Assembly (NCBI RefSeq): GCF_009296185.1
Contig: NZ_WBJR01000006.1
Span: 102,875 to 166,874 of the forward strand
Length of the DNA: 64,000 nt
Direction of reading: 5' to 3'
Source: Hydrogenovibrio sp. JE_KL2
Lineage (GTDB): Bacteria; Pseudomonadota; Gammaproteobacteria; Thiomicrospirales; Thiomicrospiraceae
Shown: positions 15,747-26,041 of the stretch, piece by piece
How the letters are laid out: every line of letters starts with the position of its first letter
Numbering within the stretch: the first letter of the stretch is position 1
Program-made: the position numbers and the translations under genes
The notes under the pieces: generated by a model
What the model saw: only the letters and a program-made list of their open reading frames with translations
Told to the model about the DNA's origin: nothing
The model's database searches: none

Positions 15747-16688
15747 CTAAAACTCGTAATTAAGGCATTCATCAAGTTCAAACTCTTGAATCTTATGCTG
15801 TAAAAAATCTTGGTCACGACCGTTCGGAAAATCAAAATTCACCGCGATTCGTTCTTTGAATTGGTCGTTGATACTGCGAATGTCGACGACTGTTCCATCA
15901 AACTGCAAAACACGTTTTTCTTCAGGGAAAAAGAAAAAGATATCGACGCGTTCAAACTCCTTGAAACGTTTGGTGAACAACATGGCTAACCCGCAAGCAC
16001 TGACATTGCCTTTCACGGCTCGCCATTGATCTGGGAAAAGCCGCATGATGTTGTCGTCGTTGATTTGGCGGTAAGCTTCCATATAGGTGTCCATCAAACC
16101 ACATAGCGCAACAATCGCTTGGACCAGCGGGATTTTTTCAAACTGTTCTTTCTGGAAGTGATCCAGTATTTCGTCAATTTTAAACGCATAAGGCAAGTTC
16201 GGGTCAGCTTCGAAATGTTGATCGGACGACTTGTCGATACTGTTGACCATCGCGCTCAAAAATCTCAGATACTTTTCTTCTATATGCTTGAAGTAAGTAT
16301 AGGTTTTAGGGGATGAGTCCTTCAGGGCATTAACCTTAGTGAAGCCTTGCTTTTGTTGATTCACCGAAAGCCAATAGGCAGGGTCTAGACGAGGGTTGAT
16401 GCCTCGAGAAATTTTCTCGGCACCTTGTCCAAAAAACTCAATGCAGGCAATGACTTCGGTAAAGAGTTCGGTGATCAGAACTTTTTGGTCTTGAACGCGA
16501 TCCAGCCAATATAGGGTGTCACGTTTTTGTTGTGCAATCAGGTTTTTGATTGTCGGTGGGAAATAGTCGATTCCCGTTGCGAAGATTTCACGGTCTTTGA
16601 TAGGAGAACTTGGCGCAATAAAAACCCTGACAGGCATGTCGATACGGAAATATCGACGGGAGTTCTGTTTTAGAAACCAGGTTTTCAT
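15747..16688 (-). CDS. PilZ-domain-like protein (copy 2)
   Basis: A 313-residue soluble protein with the opening NSRRYFRIDMPVRVFIAPSS (RRxxR type) and, at about 228, AVKGNVSACGLAMLFTKRFK, the NxSxxG half of a PilZ motif. A helical insert of nearly 200 residues separates them, as in the gene at 14352-15284. The canonical D/N-x-S-x-x-G is kept. Probable role: c-di-GMP receptor acting on motility or surface behaviour; no direct evidence. Confidence 0.65.
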   Translation of the reverse strand: MKTWFLKQNSRRYFRIDMPVRVFIAPSSPIKDREIFATGIDYFPPTIKNLIAQQKRDTLYWLDRVQDQKVLITELFTEVIACIEFFGQGAEKISRGINPRLDPAYWLSVNQQKQGFTKVNALKDSSPKTYTYFKHIEEKYLRFLSAMVNSIDKSSDQHFEADPNLPYAFKIDEILDHFQKEQFEKIPLVQAIVALCGLMDTYMEAYRQINDDNIMRLFPDQWRAVKGNVSACGLAMLFTKRFKEFERVDIFFFFPEEKRVLQFDGTVVDIRSINDQFKERIAVNFDFPNGRDQDFLQHKIQEFELDECLNYEF

Positions 16689-16765
16689 GCGATAAATTGA
16701 CTCTTAAATATAAACGATTGCTTAACTAAAGCAATAACCGTGCAAATTAGGGTTTTTTACCTGCT

Positions 16766-17380
16766 TTATTTTCTTTTTACGCGGTAAATAGCGACTTCAC
16801 CCAGTAGGTTTGGGATCAATTTCATCAAAATACTGGATTCATGATAACGATTGACCACCGCTCTATCAACGACTTGGATGTGTTTTTCAGCACACAGGTC
16901 TTCAAAGTCCTTGAAAGTACAGAGGTGAATGTTTGCTGTGTCGTACCAAGTGTCCGGTAATGCATCATTTTGAGGCATACGTCCGTCCAATAACAGTTGC
17001 GCACGGTTGCGCCAATGCCCGAAATTAGGGAAAGTGATAATGCTTTCCTTGCCGATCGTCAGCATTTGATCGAGCAGAATATCAGGGCGTCTGACCACTT
17101 GCAGTGCTTGAGTCATAATGACATAGTCAAAAGAGTCTTCATCGAAATAGTCATAGATGTCATGGCTGTTCAAATTGCTTTGGATGACATTGATTCCGGC
17201 TGCGATGGCTTGGATATTCTTTTTCGGATCGATTTCCATACCATAGCCGGTGGTGTTGCGAGTTGTTTTCAGATAGCTCAGCAATTGACCGTCACCGCAG
17301 CCAAGATCCAATACACGCGACTCGTCTCGAATCCATTTTGAAATCAGTTTAAACTCTGGAGAAAGCGTTGTTTCAGACAT
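16766..17380 (-). CDS. metW: methionine biosynthesis protein MetW
   Basis: A 204-residue SAM-fold protein with [16 protein letters not shown] as motif I and [15 protein letters not shown]. It works with MetX in methionine synthesis in many proteobacteria. Its start overlaps the end of metX by 8 bases, so translation is coupled. The metX-metW pair is the standard arrangement. Confidence 0.93.
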   Translation of the reverse strand: MSETTLSPEFKLISKWIRDESRVLDLGCGDGQLLSYLKTTRNTTGYGMEIDPKKNIQAIAAGINVIQSNLNSHDIYDYFDEDSFDYVIMTQALQVVRRPDILLDQMLTIGKESIITFPNFGHWRNRAQLLLDGRMPQNDALPDTWYDTANIHLCTFKDFEDLCAEKHIQVVDRAVVNRYHESSILMKLIPNLLGEVAIYRVKRK

Positions 17381-18527
17381 CTTGCTCTCCTTTTGCCGTT
17401 AAATCTTTTTGCGCAATTTGAGTCAAATAGGTACGGAAGACCTCTTCATAATGCTCATTTGGCAATAAGAAGGCATCATGGCCATGGCGGGACTCGATTT
17501 CGGCATAACTGACATCCGCATCATTGTCGAGTAGTGCTTTGACGATTTCATGTGAGCGTTCCGGTGAAAAGCGCCAGTCGGTGGTGAAGGCGATGACCAG
17601 AAATTTTGCTGTCGTATGGGATAAAGCTTTCGTTAAGTCGTCGCCATACTCCGAAGCCGGGTCGAAATAGTCTAGTGCTTTTGTCATCAACAAATAGGTG
17701 TTGGCATCAAAATTCTGTTTGGTGGCGAACTTTTCCCCTTGGTAGCGTAGGTAACTTTCTACTTGGAACTCGACTTCAAAGTTGTAGTTCAGTTTGCCTT
17801 CACGCAATTCACGACCGAATTTTGTTCCCATCAAATCATCGGATAAATAGGTTAGGTGACCGAGCATTCGAGCCAGAGCCAAGCCACGTTTTGGCGTGGT
17901 TCCGGCTTCAATGAAGCGTCCATCATGAAACTCAGGGTCAGTCATGATTGCGCGGCGAGCTACCTCGTTAAAAGCGATATTCTGTGCCGAAAGTTTTGGT
18001 GCCGATGCAATGACAATGGCATGTTTGATTTTATCCGGGAAATCGATTGCCCATTGCATGACCTGCATACCGCCCATCGATCCACCAATCACTGCTGACC
18101 ATGCATCAATTCCCAAGTGCTGGCGTAATTCGTTCTGGCTGTTCACCCAATCCTTACAGGTCACAATCGGGAAATCAGGACCATAGACACGACCGGTTGC
18201 AGGGTTAGTGCTAGCAGGGCCAGAAGAGCCATGACAGCCCCCTAGATTGTTGGAGCAAACGACAAAGAATTGGTCAGTATCAATGACCTTTCCTGGGCCG
18301 ATATAGTCATCCCACCAACCAGGGTTTTTATCCCCTTCATGAAAGCCCGCGACATGCTGATGACCGCTCAAGGCATGGCATATCAGAATAGCATTTGATT
18401 TCTCCGCGTTAAGGGAGCCATAAGTTTCATAAGCAATGTCGTATTCAGACAATACGGAACCGCACACCATGTTTAAAGGTGTGGAGACATGCAATGTTTG
18501 GGAACTGACGATACCGACCGATTTCAT
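17373..18527 (-). CDS. metX: homoserine O-acyltransferase (MetX)
   Basis: Acylates the hydroxyl of L-homoserine as the first committed step of methionine synthesis. A 384-residue alpha/beta hydrolase with nucleophile elbow GGSMGGMQ, the [12 protein letters not shown] oxyanion/acyl region and C-terminal residues Asp (FTTDWRFSP) and His ([10 protein letters not shown]) of the triad. Family members next to metW may use succinyl- or acetyl-CoA; I cannot decide the donor from sequence reading alone. Confidence 0.93.
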   Translation of the reverse strand: MKSVGIVSSQTLHVSTPLNMVCGSVLSEYDIAYETYGSLNAEKSNAILICHALSGHQHVAGFHEGDKNPGWWDDYIGPGKVIDTDQFFVVCSNNLGGCHGSSGPASTNPATGRVYGPDFPIVTCKDWVNSQNELRQHLGIDAWSAVIGGSMGGMQVMQWAIDFPDKIKHAIVIASAPKLSAQNIAFNEVARRAIMTDPEFHDGRFIEAGTTPKRGLALARMLGHLTYLSDDLMGTKFGRELREGKLNYNFEVEFQVESYLRYQGEKFATKQNFDANTYLLMTKALDYFDPASEYGDDLTKALSHTTAKFLVIAFTTDWRFSPERSHEIVKALLDNDADVSYAEIESRHGHDAFLLPNEHYEEVFRTYLTQIAQKDLTAKGEQDV

Positions 18528-18557
18528 GGGCGTTATTTTACTCGATTCTATAGGGGA

Positions 18558-19127
18558 TTAAGAAACTAATCCTTGGCCGATTTGTGCAATGGAACCGACT
18601 ACAACGATTTGAATAAGTTTGATGACAAGAATCGCAACCAGAGGCGATAAATCCAATCCGCTAATCGTAGGAACGACACGCTGAAATGGACGCAATATCG
18701 GTTCTGCAAGTTGATAGAAGATCGCCACATTCGGGTTATAGCCCTGAACCACCCAGCTCAAAATGGCTTGAATGATGATAATCCAGAACATCATGTCCAA
18801 TATTTGATTTAACAGTTCGGTAATGGAATAGATGACAATCAGCAGGATACTGTAGTCACGACCCCCTAACCAGCCAATCAGGTAGGCGGAAATACCTTCA
18901 ATTACCAATGCAGTGAGTAGGGCACTCCAGTCCCAACGTCCTCTTAGCGCAAGTACTTTATTGAACGGCACGCAAAGTGGATTGGTGATTTTTGCGATAA
19001 AAGTGACAATGGGGTGGCGCCAATCAACATAAGCTGCTCTAAGTAAGAATCTTAGAATCAGCGAGAATACGATTAATCCGGCAATAAACTGGATTAAGAA
19101 CAATCCGCCTTGACCTACTGGTGACAT
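18558..19127 (-). CDS. yggT: YggT-family membrane protein
   Basis: A 189-residue inner-membrane protein with four to five hydrophobic segments in two YggT repeats (about 8-90 and 100-185), including the conserved ITNPLCVPFNKVL and LAEPILRPFQRVVP segments. The function is not firmly established; it has been linked to osmotic tolerance and membrane-protein insertion. It is 42 bases downstream of proC, the usual proC-yggT order, and upstream of metX-metW. Confidence 0.92.
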   Translation of the reverse strand: MSPVGQGGLFLIQFIAGLIVFSLILRFLLRAAYVDWRHPIVTFIAKITNPLCVPFNKVLALRGRWDWSALLTALVIEGISAYLIGWLGGRDYSILLIVIYSITELLNQILDMMFWIIIIQAILSWVVQGYNPNVAIFYQLAEPILRPFQRVVPTISGLDLSPLVAILVIKLIQIVVVGSIAQIGQGLVS

Positions 19128-19169
19128 AATCTTCTCCGTTTGTGTGTTTTGATACGACTGATCAAGTGT

Positions 19170-20027
19170 TTAATGCTGTTCCAATTTTTTCGGTGGCGGG
19201 CAGTCGGAAAGTTCATCTGCCAGCGTTTCCGCACGAAGTTTAGCACACATCATTGCTTCTGCAACAATGTCCTCTAGGCGATTGTTTTCAAAAGATTGAA
19301 TTGCCTTTTCAGTGGTGCCGTTCGGTGAGGTTACGTTTTTGCGTAATTGTGAACAGTCATCGGAACTCTCTAGTGCCATTTTTGCAGCACCAAATGCGGT
19401 TTGAATGGTGAGGATTCTAGCGGCTTGTTCGCTTAGCCCCATACCTTGAGCGGCTTTTTGCATGGCCTCCATAAATAGAAAATAGTATGCAGGCCCAGAA
19501 CCGGATACAGCGGTAACGGTATCCAAGTCTGCTTCAGTATTGACCCATACGGTGATGCCAACCGCTCTAAGAATGTTTTCAGCCTGACTTTTTTGTTCTT
19601 CGGAAACGAACTCGTTTGCGTAAAGTCCGGTGGCGCCACTTTGAATCATTGCCGGTGTGTTTGGCATGCAGCGCACAACGGCAATCTTGCCGCCAAGCCA
19701 GCGCACAATATCGGTAGCGCGAACACCCGCAGCGACAGAAATAATAAGAGGGTTTTTCTGTTGGGTGGCATCACAGACTTCGGTGCAAACGTTCTGCAAA
19801 ACTTGAGGTTTTATGGCTAAAACGATGATGTCGGATTGGGCTACCGCAGAAGCATTATCTTCCAGGCAGGCGATGCCTAGAGTCTGGGAAATGGATTGTC
19901 TTTTGGATTCGGTTGGATCGGTGGCAATGATATTGGCTGCGGGAAAACCGCTCGCTAAAAGCCCTTTGATCAAGCTAATCGCCATATTGCCCGAACCGAT
20001 AAAACTGATTTTGATGTTAGAGTTCAT
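19170..20027 (-). CDS. proC: pyrroline-5-carboxylate reductase
   Basis: Last step of proline synthesis: NAD(P)H reduction of pyrroline-5-carboxylate. Signatures are the nucleotide-binding ISFIGSGNMAISLIKGL, VRCMPNTPAMI, and the C-terminal AVSGSGPAYYF and NVTSPNGTTEKAI. An in-frame GTG at 20039 overlaps the ribosome site itself, so the ATG at 20027, 11 bases after GGGAG, is preferred. In relatives yggS precedes proC; here yggS is 6 kb away at 26042. Confidence 0.94.
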   Translation of the reverse strand: MNSNIKISFIGSGNMAISLIKGLLASGFPAANIIATDPTESKRQSISQTLGIACLEDNASAVAQSDIIVLAIKPQVLQNVCTEVCDATQQKNPLIISVAAGVRATDIVRWLGGKIAVVRCMPNTPAMIQSGATGLYANEFVSEEQKSQAENILRAVGITVWVNTEADLDTVTAVSGSGPAYYFLFMEAMQKAAQGMGLSEQAARILTIQTAFGAAKMALESSDDCSQLRKNVTSPNGTTEKAIQSFENNRLEDIVAEAMMCAKLRAETLADELSDCPPPKKLEQH

Positions 20028-20083
20028 TGTGTTAACCACTCCCTGTTGGTATTAGCGGCTAACACAATGCAACTGAGTGGCTT

Positions 20084-22873
20084 CTAAAACTCTCCCCATT
20101 CATCGCCGCTTTCCATTTTTGGTGTGGAAGGTGGCGGTGTTTGCGTGTCCGCATCGCTATGAAGATTGCTATCAGAAGCCAGTTCACGTGCTGCCGCTAT
20201 TTTTGGCTTGTCAGTGGATGATTTTACCGAATTTGACGTCGCTGAAACAGTCTTTGTAACAGGTTTTGGTTGAGAAGTGTGGCTGGTTTCCGCACCGCCC
20301 ATGGCAATGTCTTTTTCAAGCGCGGTGATTTTATCAATGACATCTAGGCTCATGGCTTCCAGTTTATCCGTTTCCTCCGTGGCCTTTTCGATGTCACCGA
20401 CATCTACTAAATCTAGTACCGAACCGATAAAAGCATGCAAGTTCGCATGAGCTTGCTCAAGTACAGCATAAGTGGATAGATGACTAACCACCTTACCTGG
20501 GCCGTAAATCCACTTCCCAAGAGCGCATTGGGAGCCATCGGAAGCCGTGTTTCGGTCAAAATCAATCTCGACATGGTTGATATAGGCCCTAACCTTGACG
20601 CGCCACTGTCTGTGTGCACGACGTGCGCTAGAGAAGTCGAATCCCATTGTCTCCGCAGGGGTATAGATATGAGACATGAATTCATTGATTGTGAAAGCAG
20701 ATACCGTGTGATCCATTGCCTCAGCCATATTGCCAAGCTGCTCTGCGGTCGCAGTCGATTCTTCCACTAAAGCGGCGTTTTGTTGCACGGCGCCGTCAAT
20801 GCTGGTGATGGCTAAGTTAACCTGTCCAACACCTTCTGATTGCTCATGGCTGGAAGCCGCGATTTCTTCAATAATGTGATTAACCTTGTTGATGGAGTCA
20901 GCGATACCATTCAACGCGTCACCAGAGTTTTTGACATGCTGTGTTCCTTCGGAAACTTTTTGTACCGTGTCTTCAATCAGTTTGCGAATATCTTTCGCCG
21001 CATCCGCCGATTTCCCGGCGAGATTTCTAACCTCTCCGGCAACCACGGCAAAGCCGCGACCATGTTCTCCGGCACGGGCCGCTTCGACTGCTGCGTTGAG
21101 TGCTAGCAGATTTGTCTGGAAGGCGATGTTGTCAATCAAGCTGATGATGTCGTTAATTTTTTGGCTGGATTCATGGATTTGTTCCATGGAAGCAATGGCA
21201 TTTTCCATGACGGTAACGCCATTAGCTGCCTGTTGGGCGCTTTGTTTAGTAACGTTGCTGGCTTCGATGGCATTGTCGGCGTTCTGTTTTACTGTAGATG
21301 TCATTTGCTCCATGCTGGCAGCCGTTTCTTCAATGGATGCGGCTTGTTCTTGTGTGCGGTCATTGAGCTCCATGCTGGATTGGCTGATTTCCTGAGAACT
21401 TCCTTTTACACTGTGGATAGCATTTTTGGTTTGGCCAATCAAAGAACCAAGGTTGTCCACTGCAACGTTCAGGGCGTCTTGTAGTAAAGCGAATCGACCA
21501 TGCGCCTTGCTGTGAATATGCTGTGTCAGGTTGCCTTCGGACATAGACATGGCAAGTTGAATGGCTTCATTAATCGGTGCTTCCAAGGTGTCAAGCAATT
21601 CGTTGATGGATTGGCTTACCTCAAAAGTCACGCCGCTGATTTTCGAGGTGTCTATGCGTTGATCCAATATGCCGAACTTAATCAAATCTATGGTGTGTTT
21701 GACTTCTTTAAGAATGGTGAGGTCTTGTGTATGGTCAATCCACTCTACAATAGTGCCTATACGAGAGCCTGTACGGTCTTTCACCGCCATAACATTCAAT
21801 TCGAATTGTAAGTCGCTGACGGATATATTTGTTTTCATTTCATCAGACACTTGGTCAAACAAGGCACGATCATGTGCAGGATTTTTATGGAAAATGTCTA
21901 GGTTCGAGCCAACCAGTGTTCTGGTGTCAAAACCAGGAAACTCTGATTTGAACTGCTCGGCATTTTTTTCGAAAAGCTCCTTTAGCCGTTCATTCATATA
22001 GGTGATGTTATAGTTTTTGTCTGCCATCATCACATTACTGTTGGTTTTGTCGAGAACAGTCTGTATTTGATGAGCTTTATCCAACTGTGATGCAGTCTCT
22101 TCGCAGCTGGCCAAGTAAGCCAATGAAATGGATTCCATGCTTTTGATGAGTTTGCCAGATGACGATCTTGGGTTAACGTTTTTAGAATTTAGAATGTCGC
22201 CATTAGCAAGATGCAACAGTTGCTTTGTGAACTTTGCATAGTTTCGCTCTTGTTTCAGTCCTACCCAAACCAGCGAGAAAAATAAAAGTGCCAATCCCAC
22301 ATATTCGAGGGCAACATGGGCGCCTAAGAATTTGGATGCAATGATTGGCAGTAGGCCAATAAAAGCAATGATGGGGAGGAGAATGGTCAGTTTTGTGCCC
22401 GCGAAAATATTGAACTTTTGCCAGTTGAATCCGTAATAAATTTGCCCATAGTAAATACGAGCTTTGCCAGAAGCGATATCTTGATAGGCTTGGGTTGCAG
22501 CTTTTTTCTGCTCTTCATCAATGGATGATCTAACCGATATGTACCCAATGGGTTTGCCATTGGCAAAAATCGGGGTGGCTTGCGCCAGAACCCAGTAGAA
22601 CTCCCCGTTTTTTCGACGATTTTTAACAAGCTGGCACCAAGTAAGTCCTTGTTTCAGCGTTTTCCACATATCTTCAAATACCACAGGGGGAACATCTGGG
22701 TGTCGAATGATATTGTGGGGTTGTCCGATTAGTTCGCTACGAGTAAATCCACTTGCAGCTTCAAATGCATCGTTGCATTCGATAATGTTTCCTACTAAAT
22801 CGGTTTTTGAGACGAGATGAATGTTTTTTGGAACCAGGTATTCTTCGTTGATTACAGGTTGATTGTTTCTCAT
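20084..22873 (-). CDS. PAS-containing methyl-accepting chemotaxis protein with CZB domain
   Basis: A 929-residue chemoreceptor. Order: N-terminal PAS (about 15-120, Aer-like, with the [17 protein letters not shown] box), a paired membrane segment (about 160-205), a second PAS (about 265-400), a HAMP-like linker, the cytoplasmic signalling domain with the hairpin tip [26 protein letters not shown], a CZB zinc-binding domain (about 745-880), and a tail ending EWGEF. The tail fits the xWxxF pentapeptide by which CheR and CheB are tethered in enteric receptors. The missing periplasmic domain implies sensing of an internal signal such as redox state. Confidence 0.93.
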   Translation of the reverse strand: MRNNQPVINEEYLVPKNIHLVSKTDLVGNIIECNDAFEAASGFTRSELIGQPHNIIRHPDVPPVVFEDMWKTLKQGLTWCQLVKNRRKNGEFYWVLAQATPIFANGKPIGYISVRSSIDEEQKKAATQAYQDIASGKARIYYGQIYYGFNWQKFNIFAGTKLTILLPIIAFIGLLPIIASKFLGAHVALEYVGLALLFFSLVWVGLKQERNYAKFTKQLLHLANGDILNSKNVNPRSSSGKLIKSMESISLAYLASCEETASQLDKAHQIQTVLDKTNSNVMMADKNYNITYMNERLKELFEKNAEQFKSEFPGFDTRTLVGSNLDIFHKNPAHDRALFDQVSDEMKTNISVSDLQFELNVMAVKDRTGSRIGTIVEWIDHTQDLTILKEVKHTIDLIKFGILDQRIDTSKISGVTFEVSQSINELLDTLEAPINEAIQLAMSMSEGNLTQHIHSKAHGRFALLQDALNVAVDNLGSLIGQTKNAIHSVKGSSQEISQSSMELNDRTQEQAASIEETAASMEQMTSTVKQNADNAIEASNVTKQSAQQAANGVTVMENAIASMEQIHESSQKINDIISLIDNIAFQTNLLALNAAVEAARAGEHGRGFAVVAGEVRNLAGKSADAAKDIRKLIEDTVQKVSEGTQHVKNSGDALNGIADSINKVNHIIEEIAASSHEQSEGVGQVNLAITSIDGAVQQNAALVEESTATAEQLGNMAEAMDHTVSAFTINEFMSHIYTPAETMGFDFSSARRAHRQWRVKVRAYINHVEIDFDRNTASDGSQCALGKWIYGPGKVVSHLSTYAVLEQAHANLHAFIGSVLDLVDVGDIEKATEETDKLEAMSLDVIDKITALEKDIAMGGAETSHTSQPKPVTKTVSATSNSVKSSTDKPKIAAARELASDSNLHSDADTQTPPPSTPKMESGDEWGEF

Positions 22874-23034
22874 ATGCTCGTACTTCGCGTAGTTGAAATG
22901 GTTGTATTAAAAAATAATTATTTATTTATATAACGATGTCATATTAAAGTAATAAACCTACTTTTTTTAGCGTTTTTGCTTAGAAGTTGATAAAACTTTT
23001 TTGGGGGCTATGAACTTAACTTATTGAATTTTAT

Positions 23035-23060
23035 TAAAGTTCTAAAAAAACGGTCGATAA
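23035..23060 (+). promoter_or_regulatory. sigma-28 (FliA)-type promoter
   Basis: TAAAGTT at 23035-23041, an 11-base spacer and GTCGATAA at 23053-23060 match the enteric sigma-28 pattern TAAA(GTTT)-N11-GCCGATAA with one mismatch in the -10. It points to the plus-strand gene at 23194. Apart from this, the 320 bases between the chemoreceptor and that gene hold no gene that I see; a second GGTCGATAA at 23130 lacks a good -35. Confidence 0.6.
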
Positions 23061-23193
23061 AGAGTTAAACAGAATAATAAAATCCGCTCACACGGATGTT
23101 TAAGCACTCAATAGGATGTGACGTTCAGGCGGTCGATAACTCGATTTGGCCATGAATGGGCAGTGCTTAAGGTTAAAAGTGAGGTGTAGACCA

Positions 23194-24222
23194 GTGTCAA
23201 ATTTAATTATGCCATCAAGCGAAAGTGTTTCAGATTTACTCGGCCAAAGTGGTCGGGCCGCTACGGTTTTGTCAGAATTATTGAAAAACCGTCAGGATCA
23301 CGAAGACACCAGCAATAAAAATAAGCCCGGTTCTCCGGTTTCACCATTATTGGATAGCTTTTCGCCTTCCAAGGCATTGCAGCAAGCATCATACGCTTCC
23401 AGCGCACAAACACAATATGCTTACAGCAATACCATGACCTTAAACCTCACCACGAAAGAAGGGGATCAGGTCAGCATTGATTTTCGTCAGCTTTATGCCG
23501 AATACAAATCCTATCAATCACAGCAAAGTGTTGAATCAGGACCAAGCGGCGCCCGTTATTTTGAAAGCACGCAGGCATTGGAATCTACTGCCTTTGAAGA
23601 ACGTTTCGGATTTTCGGTAAAAGGTGATTTGAATGACGATGAAATGAAAGCGATTTTCGATGTCTTTCAGCAAGTAGATAATTTGGCAAACCACTTCTTT
23701 AAAGGCGATATTGAGAAAGCCTTCCAAAAAGCGGTAGACTTGAATGTTGATTTCGGTCAGTTGCAAAGTGTAAGTGTCAATTTACAGCAAACACAAACCT
23801 ATGCGGCGAGTTACCAACAAGCAGCAGCCTATCAGCAACAAGGCAACAGTGATGCTACCAGTGCGAACGGCGCTACTCCTGGTGCTTCTATTGCTGCATT
23901 GCCTGCGTATTTGCAAAAAATGCAAAACGTGGTCGATACCTTGAGTCAGCAGTTTGACAATGCACGTCAAGTCGCTGAAAAAATGCTTTCCGATGTGGTT
24001 GCATCACGTTTCCCGGAAGAAGGAACGCAGTCCATCATTTTGCAAAGACTGCAAAGTTTGCATGATGCGCTTATCAACAGGGTGCCCTTGAGTGAAACCA
24101 CCTTGAAGCCAAGCGGAGTGGTTGTCAACCCTGATAAGGAAGCTGCACAAGAGAGTGTGACGCCTACAACGGATGCCGCAAACACAACGCCGACAAACCA
24201 TCAGGATTCTTCTGTCGCCTGA
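23194..24222 (+). CDS. DUF5610-like protein, possibly flagellum-related
   Basis: About 342 residues, soluble, rich in Gln, Ser and Ala. The centre LNLTTKEGDQVSIDFRQLY and the segment FGFSVKGDLNDDEMKAIFDV, then FKGDIEKAFQKAV and SVNLQQTQ, recall the DUF5610-type proteins of gammaproteobacteria; this is a recollection. The frame is open from 23146 but GTG at 23194 has GAGG nine bases upstream and is the better start. The sigma-28-like promoter upstream suggests expression with late flagellar or chemotaxis genes. Confidence 0.65.
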   Translation: MSNLIMPSSESVSDLLGQSGRAATVLSELLKNRQDHEDTSNKNKPGSPVSPLLDSFSPSKALQQASYASSAQTQYAYSNTMTLNLTTKEGDQVSIDFRQLYAEYKSYQSQQSVESGPSGARYFESTQALESTAFEERFGFSVKGDLNDDEMKAIFDVFQQVDNLANHFFKGDIEKAFQKAVDLNVDFGQLQSVSVNLQQTQTYAASYQQAAAYQQQGNSDATSANGATPGASIAALPAYLQKMQNVVDTLSQQFDNARQVAEKMLSDVVASRFPEEGTQSIILQRLQSLHDALINRVPLSETTLKPSGVVVNPDKEAAQESVTPTTDAANTTPTNHQDSSVA

Positions 24223-24248
24223 TAGGTCGATATGTCCTCTAAGCAATC

Positions 24249-24302
24249 AAAAAACTGCCAGGTTGGGGGTGCACTGCTCCCAGCCACAACCTTTCCCGCA
24301 TT
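24249..24302. repeat. dispersed 20-base repeat, one good and one decayed arm
   Basis: AAAAAACTGCCAGGTTGGGG is followed by CCACAACCTTTCCCGCATTT, which keeps only part of the inverted partner. It is a decayed version of the hairpin form and sits after the stop of the DUF5610-like gene. Confidence 0.7.
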
Positions 24303-24403
24303 TCTTTAAAGCGGCTAGCCAGATTTTTTCGGTAAAAAAACTAGTCTATTTTGCTTAGCCCATTTACTATGAGTGATAAAAAATAATAAATGGTGACGCG
24401 CTT

Positions 24404-26029
24404 ATGAGAACGATGCAGGATGCATTTGTCATTTTTTCGGTTGTTTTTACACTCTTAATCACGGTTTTAGGGTTTTTCTGGCACCCAATCTGGTGGACAT
24501 TCGTCATATGGCTACCGTTATTATTATTGGGGGTGTATGACATCCTGCAAACCCATCACACCATTCTCAGGCTCTACCCAGTTTTGGGACATATCCGTTA
24601 TTTATTCGAATCTATTCGTCCTGAGATACAGCAGTATTTCGTTGAGGATGATACCAATGGTAAGCCTATCAGCCGTGAGTTCCGTTCCTTGGTTTATCAA
24701 CGCGCAAAAGGTGAAAGGGATACCATTCCGTTTGGCACCCAGTTTGATGTAACCAGAGTAGGTTACGAGTGGACGAATCACTCGCTTTTTCCCGTTGAAA
24801 CCATGGTAGAAGATCCAAGAGTGGTTTTCGGTGAAGGACGCTGTCGACATCCTTATTGTGCTGCGCTGATCAATGTTTCCGCCATGAGCTATGGTGCGCT
24901 GAGTCAAAATGCGATTCGTGCGCTGAATCTAGGTGCCAAGTTCGGTAACTTTGCGCACAACACGGGTGAAGGTGGACTCAGCCCTTATCATCTGGCGAAT
25001 GGCGGTGATTTGATTATGCAAATCGGTACCGGGTATTTTGGTTACCGGACGCGTGAAGGGCAATTTGACCGCCATAAATTCACACAGGCAGCAAAGCATG
25101 AGCAAGTCAAAATGATTGAAATCAAGCTGTCTCAAGGTGCCAAGCCAGGGCATGGTGGTCTGTTACCGGGAGCAAAGGTGACGGAAGAAATTGCCGAGAT
25201 AAGAGGCGTTGAAATCGGGAAAGATGTGGTTTCACCGCCGATGCACAGCGCATTTGATTCACCAACGGGGCTATTGAAGTTTATCGAAGAATTGAGGGAG
25301 ATTTCAGGAAAGCCGGTAGGCTTCAAGTTGGCAGTGGGGCGTACTGAGGAATTTCTTGCACTGTGTAAGGCGATGCTGGTGACTAAAATCGTACCGGATT
25401 TTATTACGGTTGACGGTGGTGAAGGTGGAACAGGCGCGGCTCCTATTGAATTTTCCAACTCAATGGGTACACCGCTAAAAGAAGCGTTGCATATTGTGCA
25501 TAACGGTTTGGTCGGTTGTGGTTTGCGGGATCAGATTCGTATTATCGCATCCGGTAAGATATTGTCGGCGTTCCATTTGTTTCGTGCGTTGGCGATGGGA
25601 GCGGATACGGTGAATTCCGCGAGAGGAATGTTGTTTGCGCTCGGTTGTGTTCAGTCATTGCATTGCAATACAGACAAGTGTCCAACCGGGATTGCCACTC
25701 AAAACCCTAGACGCTCTAAGGCACTTGATGTGCCGAGCAAAGCGCAACGGGTTGCCAACTATCAAAGTTCCGTTATTCACCATTTTAAGCAAATGCTGGC
25801 GGCGGCTGGTTTGAAGTCTACAGCAGAAATCAGCGCAAGTGATATTTACCGTCGCGTCAGTGAAACACAAGTGAAGACCTTGGCGGAAATTTACCCGGTG
25901 ATGCCTGCGGGCGCATTGCTGGATGTCGAAACCATTCCAGAAGACTGGAAAGGTTTTTGGGATAAAGCCAATCCTCATTTCTGGTCAGATTACCATAGCC
26001 AAGTCGTTGAAGAAGAAATGGCGGAGTGA
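24404..26029 (+). CDS. FMN-binding glutamate-synthase-like membrane protein
   Basis: A 541-residue protein of the stand-alone glutamate synthase (GltB central/FMN domain) family. Two hydrophobic segments (about 6-45) anchor it. The FMN domain shows SAMSYGALSQNAIRALN, GEGGLSPYH, EIKLSQGAKPGHGGLLPG, FITVDGGEGGTGAAP and the cluster CNTDKCPTGIATQ. It lacks the glutaminase domain and small subunit of true GOGAT, so glutamate synthesis is unproven and the substrate of this branch is unknown. Confidence 0.88.
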   Translation: MRTMQDAFVIFSVVFTLLITVLGFFWHPIWWTFVIWLPLLLLGVYDILQTHHTILRLYPVLGHIRYLFESIRPEIQQYFVEDDTNGKPISREFRSLVYQRAKGERDTIPFGTQFDVTRVGYEWTNHSLFPVETMVEDPRVVFGEGRCRHPYCAALINVSAMSYGALSQNAIRALNLGAKFGNFAHNTGEGGLSPYHLANGGDLIMQIGTGYFGYRTREGQFDRHKFTQAAKHEQVKMIEIKLSQGAKPGHGGLLPGAKVTEEIAEIRGVEIGKDVVSPPMHSAFDSPTGLLKFIEELREISGKPVGFKLAVGRTEEFLALCKAMLVTKIVPDFITVDGGEGGTGAAPIEFSNSMGTPLKEALHIVHNGLVGCGLRDQIRIIASGKILSAFHLFRALAMGADTVNSARGMLFALGCVQSLHCNTDKCPTGIATQNPRRSKALDVPSKAQRVANYQSSVIHHFKQMLAAAGLKSTAEISASDIYRRVSETQVKTLAEIYPVMPAGALLDVETIPEDWKGFWDKANPHFWSDYHSQVVEEEMAE

Positions 26030-26041
26030 GTTGGTGGTGTT

